From NCBI GenBank assembly GCA_905221605.1, contig CAJNDS010002180.1, positions 267,501 through 331,500 on the forward strand: 64,000 nucleotides of DNA, given 5' to 3'. Both the position numbers and the translations under genes were made by a program. The stretch's first letter is position 1; every line of letters starts with the position of its first letter. Shown piece by piece: positions 43,601 to 47,791 of the stretch. Under the pieces are notes generated by a model. That model worked only from the letters and a program-made list of their open reading frames with translations, did no database searches and was not told where the DNA came from. The DNA is from Symbiodinium natans (taxonomy: Eukaryota > Sar > Dinophyceae > Suessiales > Symbiodiniaceae).

Positions 43601-44873
43601 GGGTTTAGGGTTTCAGTTCAGGATTTCGGGGGCACGGTGATTGATTTCTGCCTTGTGTGACGTGCAAGCCGAAACCTTGAGCGCTAACGATATCGGCAGA
43701 TGCCCGCGCAAAGCCCCCTAAACCCTAAACCCTAACCCCTACACCCTACACCCTAAACCCTAAACCCTAAACCCTAAACCTATCAATGTGGAAGACTTCT
43801 CGCAACCCTTAACCCTGACCCCGGGACCTCCAAAAAGAACAAGGCCTTTTCTCTCCATGAGCTGGACCTAGGATTATTTAGGGTTTAGGGTTTAGGGTTT
43901 AGGGTTAGGACTTGATTATTTAGGGTTTAGGGTTTAGGGTTTAGGGTTTAGGGTTAGGGTCCTAAACCCTGACACCTAGACCTCAAACTTTTAAGGAGCA
44001 GGCCTTCAGGCACCAGGCTGCCAGATTCCTCGTAGTACTCCCTCATCACCCTCCCCCTAATATTAGACCCCCCCCCTACCCCCTAATCTTAAATTCACCC
44101 CCTTTATAGTTCTCTTATAGTATATTGGGGGATTTTAGTATGAGGGGGTAGGGGGGGGGGTTTCATATTAGGGGGAGGGGATTAATCACCCTCATCCCTG
44201 GGTTCTCCCACCAACAATCAGCCACTGCGCACCCAAAGCCTAATTAACCCTATCCCCTGGAAGCCCCTGAACCCCTGAGCCCCCTGAACCCTAAACCCGA
44301 AAGCCTAAAGCCTAAACCCCAAACCCCTAAACCCTAAACCCTAAACCCCAAGCCTTCCAGCCCGGAAGTTTGTTTCGGCTTTCGGGTTTTGCGCTCTGCC
44401 GGCGCGTAGAATCTCGGTGGTTTCGGCTTCGCCTCAAGTCCTGCCAAGTCCCAAGTTTAGGGAACCCTAAACCCTGAACCCTGAACCCTGAACCCTAAAG
44501 CCAAAACCCTAAACCCTAAGATCTAAGCCCTAAACCCGAAACCCGAAACCCTAAACGCAACCCGCCTCAATCCTGGGAGGCCCAAAGTCCCTAAGCCCTA
44601 ACCCCAAGTCAAACCCTGCGGCCCTAAAACCCTTAGACCCTAAACCCTAAAACCCTAAACCCTGAACCCCTGAACCCCTTGAACCCCTGAACCCCTGAAC
44701 CCCCAAAACCTTGCCCAAAGTCCGTAAGCCCTTAAATCCCTAAACCCAAACTTAGGGTTTAGGGTTTAGGGTCTAGGGTTTAGGGTCTAGGGTTTACGGT
44801 TTAGGGTTTAGGGTTTAGGGCTAACGCCAGCCAGGATGTGCTTGAGAAAGCTCGGAGCCTCCTTCGGTCCTGA
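199..44873 (+). CDS. IFT139: IFT139 (TTC21B family) intraflagellar transport TPR protein, C-terminal 610 codons, 37 exons
   Basis: IFT139 is a TPR-solenoid subunit of IFT-A, the complex for retrograde transport and membrane-protein entry in cilia and flagella. Short translated pieces match the family in order, for example LILGDALLSIQEPADAI, KAMMQTHDYERAIQ, ALLEKKPCNYTALSKLI, EIYLNPDPN, TKARNQLKRIA, AWLLLAEIYIQS, EKEQAYK, LAFNYLKAKR, ENYPKIKKD and VLEKARSLLRS-stop. Most exon junctions reproduce the human spacing residue for residue (family sequence recalled, not searched). Exons sum to 1834 nt: one base completing a codon begun upstream, 610 codons and TGA. Lengths are 24-93 nt. Inferred donors are 19 GC, 9 GT and 8 GA; acceptors are AG|G in 35 of 36. 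The N-terminal half lies left of the window. Boundaries of exons 3, 17 and 23 are the least certain. Introns 6 and 34 contain other genes. Function as IFT139 is by homology only. Confidence 0.9.
442..582. mobile_element. Family A inverted-repeat element (MITE-like), copy 1
   Basis: It starts ACTTGGAGGTTCAGGGTACT and ends AGTACCATGAACCTCCAAGT. The interior has ACCCACTTATAAGCCCCTTA. No coding capacity. Other copies are at 8095-8229, 47611-47791, about 51445-51547 (right end only) and 778-843 (fragment). Confidence 0.8.
913..1145 (+). repeat. TTTAGGG array in IFT139 intron 2
   Basis: About 30 units of TTTAGGG, ending in GTAGGGT variants near 1093-1125. It lies 5' in intron 2; the 3' part of the intron (1280-1560) has CCCTAAA-like units in the opposite orientation. 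Confidence 0.95.
2850..3700. other. Non-repeat stretch in IFT139 intron 4, content unknown
   Basis: A mostly unique stretch with an open frame at 2861-3139 that resembles no family, and a family C segment (GGGGTACCTTACTGGGGTCC at 3437) also seen near 23949 and 48075. I see no exon fitting IFT139 here. Confidence 0.4.
3724..3985 (-). repeat. CCCTAAA array with homogenised CCCTGAA interior
   Basis: A run of CCCTAAA (3724-3805) switches to about 15 near-perfect CCCTGAA units (3806-3910), then CCCTGAG and CCCTAAG variants, then back to CCCTAAA. The variant block suggests local expansion by slippage or unequal exchange. Confidence 0.95.
4261..5094 (+). CDS. IFT139: IFT139 exons 5-6
   Basis: Exon 5 (4261-4302) reads KAMMQTHDYERAI and exon 6 (5047-5094) reads YYHEALRKHPSQQELR. 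They match the human KALIKTHNYSMAI and the following YYEAALK TPR helix pair. The split codon CA|G joins them. Both exons end at GC donors (gccgc at 4303, gcccc at 5095). The exon 4 to 5 junction only gives the family's GKA reading if the donor is GA at 2375-2376, which is direct support for GA donors here. Confidence 0.85.
5399..5441. repeat. Poly-C tract of about 42 bases
   Basis: A homopolymer in intron 6. Other tracts occur near 47099-47135 (C), 25009-25029 (G), 10459-10471 (C), 27839-27851 (C), 34017-34031 and 41411-41424 (G). Their lengths may be assembly-sensitive. They generate spurious poly-Pro and poly-Gly frames. Confidence 0.9.
5703..7625 (+). CDS. Single-exon ankyrin-repeat protein with N-terminal ubiquitin-like region
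   Basis: This uninterrupted 640-codon frame lies inside IFT139 intron 6, same strand. I chose ATG 5703 because the 18 in-frame residues before it (from 5649) translate telomere-like repeat. Residues 1-90 look like the beta-grasp module dinoflagellate ankyrin proteins often carry: MLRIRMMATGQEV, then LKLHLQRFCGHPRFRQRLL and a DGQVLPEEAVL segment ending LLDLVILDF. From about residue 98 there are 16 ankyrin repeats of 33 residues, with consensus pieces HLEVARLLLEFGADKDLA and GATPLFMAAQNGH. Repeats are also alike at DNA level (99-bp period). The frame stops halfway through a repeat (EVARLLR), so the C-terminus may be truncated. Ankyrin arrays bind proteins; the partner is unknown. Lack of introns amid heavily split genes suggests retroposition or recent arrival (inference). 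Confidence 0.8.
   Translation: MLRIRMMATGQEVACLEPEELLSASSDAEGLPLTSLSARSLKLHLQRFCGHPRFRQRLLQEDGQVLPEEAVLEAPCLLDLVILDFADTSGDHTDRLLRAVEAGDTTQLETILQRPQDPNRAAERKMTALHLAAESGRIAATTLLLEASAGLDQTEDLGATPLFLAAGDGHLEVARLLLESGADTNLAAADGATPLCVAAESGHLEVSRLLLEFGADKDLAKADGATPLIMAAHHGHLEVARLLLEFGADKDLATGDGATPLMIAAHQGHMGVSRLLLELDADKDLAAANGATPLIMAAQEGHTGVARLLLEFGADKDLGAADGATPLFMAAQNGHLEVARLLLEFGAEKHLAKACGATPLFIAAQNGHLEVSRLLLESGADKDLDAANGATPLFIAAQKGHFEVARLLLEFGANKDLAKADGATPFFMAAQNGHLEVARLLLELGADKDLAAEDGTTPLFMAAQNGHLEVARLLLKFGADKDLATGDGATPLIMAAQQGHIGVLRLLLESGADKDLATGDGATPLMIAAYQGHMEVARLLLESGVDKDLANANGATPLFMAAQNGHLEVARLLLEFGANKDLAKANGATPLFISAQTGHLEVARLLLEFGADKDLAKADGATPLFIAAENGHLEVARLLR
8005..13073 (+). CDS. IFT139: IFT139 exons 7-12
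   Basis: Exons are 8005-8047 (QDLARLYRRLHRWE), 8999-9031 (DAIKELDDALQ), 10287-10352 (VVMEESFKTSKYR then VDTLVQLAK), 11049-11075 (VHSDYADSR), 12748-12780 (ARDLLNELLAQ) and 13004-13073 (VRSDDEETQRQLRQESAEL then NFML). Joined, they keep the human residue count from YDLAELLLKLKW through LLAKVYSKM and the ARELQARVL helix to AAEICAEI. Donors are GC, GT, GT, GC, GC, GC. An open segment at 9582-9790 lies between exons 8 and 9 but is not needed for this protein, because exon 8 joined directly to exon 9 gives the exact human length. Confidence 0.8.
8095..8229. mobile_element. Family A element, best-preserved copy
   Basis: A 135-bp element whose ends, starting ACTTGGAGGTTCATGGTACT, are inverted over about 24 bp. 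It lies in IFT139 intron 7. Confidence 0.85.
9582..9790 (+). CDS. Possible small basic two-exon gene nested in IFT139 intron 8
   Basis: After a cacagcc context, ATG 9582 opens MTKGAQERTPEELRRKLDEF and continues to 9667, where AG|gttttagg offers a GT donor. A matching AG|G acceptor at 9714/9715 restores the frame for about 24 more codons, rich in Lys, Arg, Asp and Gln (for example DKASERDDSKHRNQAKRR), to TGA at 9788-9790. The product would be about 53 residues, strongly charged, with one amphipathic helix. The exon is not part of IFT139, whose length is right without it. I recognise no family. Chance ORF or pseudogene fragment remains possible. Confidence 0.3.
9927..10106 (-). repeat. CCCCAAA variant array
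   Basis: About 20 consecutive CCCCAAA heptamers between short CCCTAAA stretches, inside IFT139 intron 8. A second similar array is at 23692-23800. Confidence 0.95.
10209..10282 (-). repeat. CCCTAAA array directly before IFT139 exon 9
   Basis: Ten CCCTAAA units end four bases before the exon 9 acceptor. TTTAGGG units start about 20 bases after the exon's donor. The exon is thus framed by arrays of opposite orientation. Confidence 0.9.
12366..12510 (-). repeat. CCCTAAA array in intron 10
   Basis: About 19 CCCTAAA units, interrupted once by an extra TAA near 12422. No exon abuts it. Confidence 0.95.
13445..13576 (-). repeat. CCCTAAA/CCCTCAA array
   Basis: A CCCTAAA run contains eight or so CCCTCAA units (13473-13527), another grouped variant. 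It lies in intron 12. Confidence 0.93.
13985..14145 (+). repeat. TTTAGGG array in intron 12
   Basis: About 20 TTTAGGG units with occasional CTTAGGG, in the 3' half of intron 12, opposite in orientation to the 13445-13576 and 13770-13850 arrays of the same intron. Confidence 0.93.
14227..19052 (+). CDS. IFT139: IFT139 exons 13-18
   Basis: Exons are 14227-14271 (EYYETRERNLEYAVG), 15507-15570 (YYGETLRHDDAHEKSILALA), 16249-16309 (IHLHKNELDVSEKQLMTLLR), 16925-16968 (VDPSNEEASMLMAE), 18079-18121 (MRPARYKDATFYYQ) and 19006-19052 (ALLEKKPCNYTALSK). They follow the human order KIMLELARLYLAQDD, DNEAATMMMADLMF, DYEQAVFHLQQ, LLERKPDNYMTLSRLI. Donors are GT, GA, GC, GC, GC, GA. Exon 17 has the only acceptor not followed by G; an alternative start at 18094 restores AG|G but shortens the loop by five residues. 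Confidence 0.85.
15267..15299. repeat. TA dinucleotide microsatellite
   Basis: A run of TA with one TG interruption in IFT139 intron 13. Confidence 0.9.
17574..17680. mobile_element. Family E element with perfect 10-bp ends
   Basis: The ends are GGTAGCCCAG and CTGGGCTACC. Outside them lie imperfect direct copies of GGTCTAGATTTCTGAT (17525 and 17684). A related copy lies at 56431-56532. Confidence 0.75.
18310..18720. other. Non-repeat stretch in IFT139 intron 17
   Basis: Unique sequence with overlapping open frames on both strands (18298-18507 minus, 18382-18720 plus). The minus-strand frame (VMKVLRRVMAHSEQNSGLRL) has protein-like composition and could be a decayed gene or element fragment. 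No identity assigned. Confidence 0.25.
19087..19247. mobile_element. Element H copy with TA microsatellite, IFT139 intron 18
   Basis: The ends GTAGGGAATGAGG and CTCATTCCCTCCTTCCCTAC are inverted, and interior words (ACTTAGGGGCCC, TACCCTTTCAGGG) match the intron at 33352-33457. The middle is a (TA)n run with TGTATG interruptions (about 19130-19185). Confidence 0.6.
20113..22687 (+). CDS. IFT139: IFT139 exons 19-23
   Basis: Exons are 20113-20160 (IFLLRRAGRLRDAPK), 20523-20558 (YLQAAEKAMTS), 20915-20976 (SPEREAGLRFCRGTYYRWIS), 21443-21525 (KQQDALVELNFARRDPDF onward) and 22598-22687 (EIYLNPDPN then a variable acidic loop). They match human LIDLLRRCGKLEDV, MAEKRNS, EPGFQYCKGLYLWYTGE, NDALRHFNKARKD and NMIEICLNPDNE. 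The MI|EIYLNPD junction needs a GA donor at 21526. The 3' end of exon 23 falls in a loop that varies in the family, so the GC donor at 22688 is a best guess. Confidence 0.88.
22381..22580. repeat. CACTC then CGGTTC simple-repeat tract, intron 22
   Basis: CCACTCCA units (22381-22432) are followed by CGGTTC/CGGTTCGGTTC units (22452-22577), ending 18 bases before IFT139 exon 23. Nothing coding is evident. Confidence 0.85.
23023..23115 (-). repeat. CCCTAAA array bordering a 538-bp element
   Basis: Thirteen CCCTAAA units run directly into the inverted-repeat element at 23116. The array resumes at 23656 beyond it. Confidence 0.93.
23116..23653. mobile_element. 538-bp element with 11-bp inverted ends and TA flanks
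   Basis: The ends CCTGTCAATCC and GGATTGACAGG are perfect inverted repeats, with TA on both sides inside CCCTAAA DNA. An internal palindrome GGACAGAAATTTCTGTCC lies near the right end. The interior repeats CCCAACATTTT and GGGTTTGCGTTGGG words and is free of telomere-like repeats. Frames on both strands up to 124 codons show no recognisable transposase, so this looks like a non-autonomous TA-target (Tc1/mariner-like) element. Confidence 0.75.
23843..27432 (+). CDS. IFT139: IFT139 exons 24-29
   Basis: Exons are 23843-23875 (DNLAEVDKLLK), 24761-24805 (ELGQVNKQSWNPRLR), 25610-25702 (VYQCQSLMFTKQKASVERAL onward to YNDKK), 26164-26197 (DYIPALLAMSQ), 26715-26786 (LIIQKQQTKARNQLKRIA onward) and 27402-27432 (YNPEFMDDFE). 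They match human AEKLLKELKPQ, LRIMENYCLMATKQK, EHIPALLGMA, ILKQTPRARNQLKRIAK and DAEEFEKSW. Donors are GA, GT, GA, GC, GC, GC. The junction across exons 27-28 gives exactly the 16-residue human spacing from MATAY to ARN. Confidence 0.9.
25166..25308. mobile_element. Family G inverted-repeat element
   Basis: It begins CTCCTACTACCCCCCTCTAT and ends with GAGTATAGACAGGGGTAGCAGG, an imperfect inverted repeat, with AGGAACCTAGGGGGG inside. Copies or fragments occur at 54188-54315 and in the intergenic parts of the tandem array (34870-34945, 35045-35085, 38600-38660, 38768-38805). Confidence 0.6.
25495..25587 (+). mobile_element. Element J copy just upstream of IFT139 exon 26
   Basis: The words GATAACTAGAATATTG, AAAGGGACCAGAAGGGAATAC and TATTCCGACCCC follow the order of the tandem-gene intron. 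It ends 22 bases before exon 26. Confidence 0.45.
28058..31148 (+). CDS. IFT139: IFT139 exons 30-34
   Basis: Exons are 28058-28097 (RAWLLLAEIYIQS), 29265-29306 (AKYDLASSLCHLAK), 29721-29744 (DHNRSCGK, a 24-nt microexon), 30000-30047 (AWEQLGLIYEKEQAYK) and 31088-31148 (DAASHYEKAWEF then CNEASPAV). They match human [45 protein letters not shown] and DAALNYEMAWKY. Donors are GC, GA, GT, GC, GT. The donor after exon 34 opens the 11.2-kb intron that contains the three-gene array. Confidence 0.9.
29049..29178. mobile_element. Family K inverted-repeat element
   Basis: The left end AATTGCTTAAGAGCCCCCC pairs with the right GGGGGGTTCTTAAGCAAAT. The A/T-rich interior holds ATTCTTCCTTATTAAGGGTA. Related copies are at about 24049-24140 and 63117-63213 (GGGGGTTCTTAAGGAATTAC end). 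Confidence 0.65.
30615..31062. repeat. Compound microsatellite in IFT139 intron 33
   Basis: About 450 bases of ATCTATAT-type units (30720-30925), then a GCGT/GTGC run (30930-31000), GTGTATGTGTG and TA at the end. The long frames across it (YIYISIYLYI or CVRACVRA) are products of the repeat, not genes. Confidence 0.93.
31711..34375 (+). CDS. Tandem copy 1: Cys-rich membrane-anchored protein of unknown function, 10 exons
   Basis: Exons: 31711-31740, 31856-32155, 32380-32469, 32673-32758, 32934-32995, 33109-33351, 33458-33555, 33725-33808, 33917-33958, 34304-34375, giving 1107 nt (368 aa, TGA). One membrane span near residues 28-50 (WHLIGAGVVLLAVAGVAAKA) is followed by an acidic linker and two related Cys-containing modules, beginning CVIDTVQAAAYLGQA and CVMDVTNSASYIVR and each ending near a DC motif. 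This resembles dinoflagellate-specific surface or secreted families (inference). The frame closes across all ten exons. Donors are GA, GA, GC, GT, GC, GT, GC, GT, GA. Exon 3 might instead begin about 40 nt upstream with a GT donor in exon 2. Introns at 31741-31855, 32759-32933 and 32996-33108 are absent from copy 3; the first is unique to this copy. Confidence 0.75.
31741..31855 (+). mobile_element. Introner-like element, unique to tandem copy 1
   Basis: This 115-bp intron is absent at the same codon in copies 2 and 3. Its ends are inverted repeats: after GAG it starts CCTTGGGACCAACTGAACCC, and it ends with the near reverse complement (GGTTCACTTCGTCTCCAAGG). GAG flanks both sides, one copy in the empty sites. 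The only workable splice is TAT|gag...aag|GAG, a GA donor supplied by the duplicated target. Confidence 0.8.
32229..32309 (+). repeat. TATG microsatellite, copy 1 intron
   Basis: About 80 bp of ATGT/ATGC tetramers in the intron after the WIRT exon of tandem copy 1. Confidence 0.95.
32759..32933 (+). mobile_element. Introner-like element in tandem copy 1 (orthologous one in copy 2)
   Basis: The sequence starts GTACCTTGGGGAC and ends GTCCCAAAGGTAC, matching inverted ends. GTAC flanks both sides while copy 3 has a single GTAC at the empty site (about 40440). Splicing TC|gtac...aag|G restores the frame with a GT donor. The interior contains TTTAGGG units. Shared motifs (AAAGGG, GGGTATATA, GGTTCACGTCGTC) place it in the same family as 31741-31855. 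The copy 2 insertion is 36514-36684. Confidence 0.8.
32996..33108 (+). mobile_element. Second presence/absence intron, copies 1 and 2
   Basis: A 113-bp intron (91 bp in copy 2, 36747-36837) interrupts GALCAG|DFTAL; copy 3 is uninterrupted. CAGGCG occurs at both borders and once in copy 3, consistent with a target duplication. The donor would be GC. Clear terminal inverted repeats are not obvious. Confidence 0.6.
33352..33457 (+). mobile_element. Introner-like element H present in all three copies
   Basis: The intron borders read CTGTTGGTTAGCA at the 5' side and TGCTAAGCCAACAG at the 3' side, an imperfect inverted repeat that extends into GGGAATGAGG and CCTCATTTCCC. Counterparts are 37081-37186 and 40745-40850. 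A related element lies in IFT139 intron 18 (about 19087-19247). Confidence 0.65.
33556..33724 (+). mobile_element. Element J forming an intron in all tandem copies
   Basis: This intron is bounded by GACCCCAAGGCCTG and GACCCCCAGGCCTG direct repeats. It contains AGAATTAAAATAGGGCTTTA and ends near ATTCCGACCCC. Copy 2 (37285-37464) is diverged. Related sequences occur at 25495-25587 (IFT139 intron 25) and, inverted, at 62431-62527. Confidence 0.6.
35572..38101 (+). CDS. Tandem copy 2: Cys-rich membrane-anchored protein, 9 exons
   Basis: Exons: 35572-35901, 36150-36239, 36428-36513, 36685-36746, 36838-37080, 37187-37284, 37465-37548, 37657-37698, 38030-38101; again 1107 nt (368 aa), ending TAA. 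The first 330 nt are uninterrupted, unlike copy 1. Near residue 34 it reads LIGAGMALL where copy 1 has GVVLL. Introns at 36514-36684 and 36747-36837 are shared with copy 1 and missing from copy 3. The intron at 37285-37464 is flanked by a perfect 14-bp direct repeat (GACCCCAAGGCCTG at 37276-37289 and 37456-37469). It has diverged strongly from the nearly identical copies 1 and 3. The upstream block (gacagccATGGCC context, cagtcgcag about 40 nt before) matches the other copies and could hold the spliced-leader acceptor (inference). Confidence 0.75.
35977..36078 (+). repeat. TATG microsatellite, copy 2 intron
   Basis: About 100 bp of pure TATG at the same intronic position as in copy 1. Confidence 0.95.
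39285..41768 (+). CDS. Tandem copy 3: Cys-rich membrane-anchored protein, 7 exons
   Basis: Exons: 39285-39614, 40070-40159, 40354-40744, 40851-40948, 41118-41201, 41310-41351, 41697-41768; 1107 nt, 368 aa, TGA. Exon 3 is continuous where copies 1 and 2 are split twice: WIASYLSFAANACGQAV and NSGALCAGDFTALMAN read straight through. The donor after APHL is GT here (CTG|gttcag) but GC in copies 1 and 2 (CTG|gctcag); the donor after PAV is GC here and GT in the others. Intron 1 holds a TATG microsatellite of about 300 bp, three times that of the other copies. From about 40.75 kb to the 3' end the sequence, introns included, is nearly identical to copy 1, which points to gene conversion. Confidence 0.75.
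39695..39998 (+). repeat. TATG microsatellite, copy 3 intron
   Basis: About 300 bp, starting as TATGCATG octamers and continuing as TATG with one TATGGATG at 39846. The frames it opens (MYVC) are not coding. Confidence 0.95.
42394..44873 (+). CDS. IFT139: IFT139 exons 35-37 with stop
   Basis: Exon 35 (42394-42429) reads YRLAFNYLKAK, exon 36 (43070-43140) YVPAINICQSVLKISENYPK then IKK, and exon 37 (44835-44873) DVLEKARSLLRS followed by TGA. They are colinear with human GYKLAFNYLKAKRYV, IDICHQVL, YPKIRKDILDKARASLRP. Exon 35 joins in phase to exon 34 (split Gly codon G|GC), 11.2 kb upstream, which shows that the triple gene array lies inside the gene and not after it. About 60 bases of non-repeat sequence after the stop are probably 3' UTR. 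Confidence 0.9.
43398..43506. mobile_element. Family D element
   Basis: It begins AGACCCAGAGTAGGCCC and ends CTAGGCAACTCCCGGGTCTC, an imperfect inverted pair, with GGTTCCCTTAGAACCCCCTT and AAACCAAAAAGGGCG inside. Similar segments lie at 14505-14615, 21265-21345, 43180-43250 and 46085-46205, with a right-end piece at 26350-26390. Confidence 0.6.
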
Positions 44874-45579
44874 AAGGTGGAACTCGCCATGTAAATGCAA
44901 TTGGCCAGCACGAGCCCCCGCAGCACGAGTCCCCGAACCCCTAAACCCTAAACTCTAAACCCTAAACCCTAACCCCTGAACCCTAAACCCTAAACCCTAA
45001 ACCCTAAACCCCATGTAAACATCCAAAAACATATAAGGCAACAATTTAGACCTTCATGGGTCTTTGAAGAATTTGTAAGGGCTTCTATAGAGAGCATAGG
45101 GAGCTTAGGCTTTCTGATTTTTGGGGGATTCCGGTCAGGGATTAGGGAGACCTTTGTTTTGTATGGGATGGCTCTACTTTATGGTCCATGGGTAGTTCTC
45201 ACTGAGGTTACAAGTAGGTAGTTACATACAAGTTCTAAGCAACCTGCTTGTACCCATACTTCTAACTACACGTGAACCGGGAAGGAGAGCCCTAAACCCT
45301 CGAACCTCCGTGGAGGTTTCGGGTGTGTAGGGATTAGGGCTTAGGGCTTAGGGCTTAGGGCTTAGGGTTTAGGGTTTAGGGTTTAGGGTTTAGGGTTTAG
45401 GGTTTAGGGTTTAGGGTTTAGGGTTCTAAACGGTGTTTGGGTATCTGTGCGGAAGTGCCTGGCCAGACATGCGCGGCCGCGCGTGCAATGCATGAGTTCA
45501 CAAGCAGCTTTCCTTCGTAAGGCTTTTACCCTAAACCCTGAACCCAAAACCCTAAACCCTCAACTCCCCGAAATCGTAT

Positions 45580-45675
45580 GGGATGTTCCTCCTTAGGATG
45601 TTACCTCTTGTACTCACAGTACTAAATAGGGGTTCAATCCCTATTAAGGACTGTCAGTGCAAGGGGGAACATCCC
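45580..45675. mobile_element. Family B inverted-repeat element, second copy
   Basis: It begins GGGATGTTCCTCC and ends GGGGGAACATCCC, with CACAGTACTAAATAGGG and CCCTATTAAGGACTGTCAG inside. Confidence 0.75.
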
Positions 45676-47096
45676 AAGTTCAGGGTTTGAACAATTCCGG
45701 GGATTTTGGGTGTCATTTGAAGGTTCAAGCATGCGTTGAAGTAGTGCCAGGGCAACTTTAATACAACCCGGTCCGCAAAACATCCCTCTCTCTCTCTCTC
45801 TCTCCAAACATTTATAATGTAATTCTATATTTCTCTACACCACAACCCCCTCTAATGCTACCCCCATGAACCTCCTAGAAAGGGTTGGGAAGTTTGACCC
45901 CCTCCCCCCCCCACCCTGCCTAAGTCCCCGAAAACAGGGGGATTCCAGGCCCCTACACCCGAAACCCTAAAGCCTAAGGGTTTTGTAGGGCTTAAGGTCC
46001 AGGATGCAATGCAAGGCCATCCCAAGGTATCTTAGAGGTCGCGCAAGTAACCGTAGGTTCGGGTTGAGGGCGCAGGGTTTTCTCGGACCCAGCACCAGCA
46101 CAGGCCGTTATATGCCCTTTTCGTCGGGTTGAGGTTCCCCCATATTCCCCTTAAAACACAAAAAGTGCACCTTCTTGATGCCTAAGTTTCTCTTGGGTCT
46201 AGTTTTTGTGTCAGAGAATCCTTAGACCCTCCTCAAGGTCACATCTTGAGTGCCCCTGAAGCTGTAGGCTTAAGGCTTGAGAGGGTCTTTTGAGGCTCGA
46301 ATCGGCGAGATAAGTTGTTTGGATGATTGGGATACAGGGGTTTAGAGTTTAGGGTTTAGGGTTTAAGCTGTCCTCCCAGCGCGAACAATCTTGAAGGGAG
46401 GGTACTTTCATGTACTTTTTGTTGACATGCATGACCGGTTTCACCCAAACACAAGGCTGATGTCGCCCGCCACTGATATACAGACCCAGGGAGCCCCAAC
46501 ACCCCTGAACTCAAGCTACGTACCTGAAGTTGCGAAGTCGCAATCTTGACCCCGACATACTTTAAACAGCGTCTGCCTCAACCCCGTAAACCCTAAGCCC
46601 TAAGCCCTAAGCACTAAGCACTAAGCCCTAAGCCCTGTAAACCCTAAACCCTAAGCCCTATAAACCCTAAACCCCAAACCCACTTCGGGGCTCCCTGGGG
46701 ACTAGGGCCGACGTCGGCCAAACTCATGGCATGACCACCGAATCTTGGACCTCTCGCCCATGTTGAGCCGTCAAAAGTTGAAAGATGATCCCCAACCCCA
46801 AAGGGATAGGGTTTAGGATTTAGGGTCTAGGGTTTAGCGCCCACTCGCCTAAGTTTAGCCCACTCTACTATGCATCATTCCCCAAGGATATTGGGGAGAT
46901 GTATTCTTAAGGGGCTGCAGAGAAAGCGGTTCAAGGGTTGAGGTGGCTCCCTGACGAAAGGGCTATATAGGCACCTTAATCCTGAATTCGACAAAGATAG
47001 TTGAACTTAAAAAACCTGTGGCACTTGTAGGAATCACATTTCGCGGCCTTCTTTTGCCCTGAGCCGTGAATCAGAAAAGCAAATCCCTGAATCCAC

Positions 47097-47138
<42 letters not shown>

Positions 47139-47172
47139 TCCTCCCCGCCCCCAAACTATGCCAGCTGGTGAG

Positions 47173-47252
47173 GCCTAGTGCTGCTGGCGGTACTCGTCCT
47201 CCTGACGCTGTTGCTCTTCACCAGGGCGCTCTTCACAGCCGATTGGCCTTAG
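47173..47252 (+). CDS. Candidate exon encoding a membrane segment
   Basis: After ggtgag|G an open segment reads LVLLAVLVLLTLLLFTRALF then TADWP and TAG. The hydrophobic run is long enough to span a membrane and is followed by an Arg. It sits downstream of a ~36-base poly-C tract (from about 47099) and could be the last exon of a gene whose other exons I could not find, or could splice on at a GC dinucleotide near 47238. No family is recognised. Confidence 0.25.
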
Positions 47253-47610
47253 ACCATGGCGCTTTGAGGGTGTAGGACACCAAAGCAGTAAATCCTGAAG
47301 CCTACGAGCTTCTAACATTCAGATCGTTTGTCCTTCTTCCAGAATTATGCACGAAAGTCCTGAAGCCTCTCAGCCCGCCTCTGTGCAAACCCTGCTATCA
47401 ACCCTACAAGCCCGAATTCCTCTTGGGATCAGGGTACCTCTGCATATGGCCACCCACCAATTGCTGTGAAGAGGGCATCCGAAGAAACCGGAGGGCCAAG
47501 GCTAGCTCCAGCCCCTCAGACCCCTGAAAATCCCTTAACCCCCCTTAGGCCGGTAAACCCCGAGAGCCACCCAACTCTAAACACCACGTCGCCAGCGCCC
47601 CTTACATCCC

Positions 47611-47791
47611 ACTTGGAGGTTCATGGTACATATTAGCCAATCATAGCTGTACTTCTAACCCACTTATAAGCCCCTGAAGTGCCCTAATGACAGGTACAGA
47701 TATTAGGTCAGTTCCCCAACCCCTAAACCCTAAGTCCTAAACCCTATAAGTACAGTCATAATTGGTTAGTAAGTACCATGAACCTCCAAGT
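47611..47791. mobile_element. Family A element with internal telomere-like repeat
   Basis: The same ACTTGGAGGTTCATGGTAC ends as 8095-8229. The interior contains an extra segment with CCCCTAAACCCTAAG and CCTAAACCC, so a telomere-type repeat sits inside the element. Confidence 0.8.
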
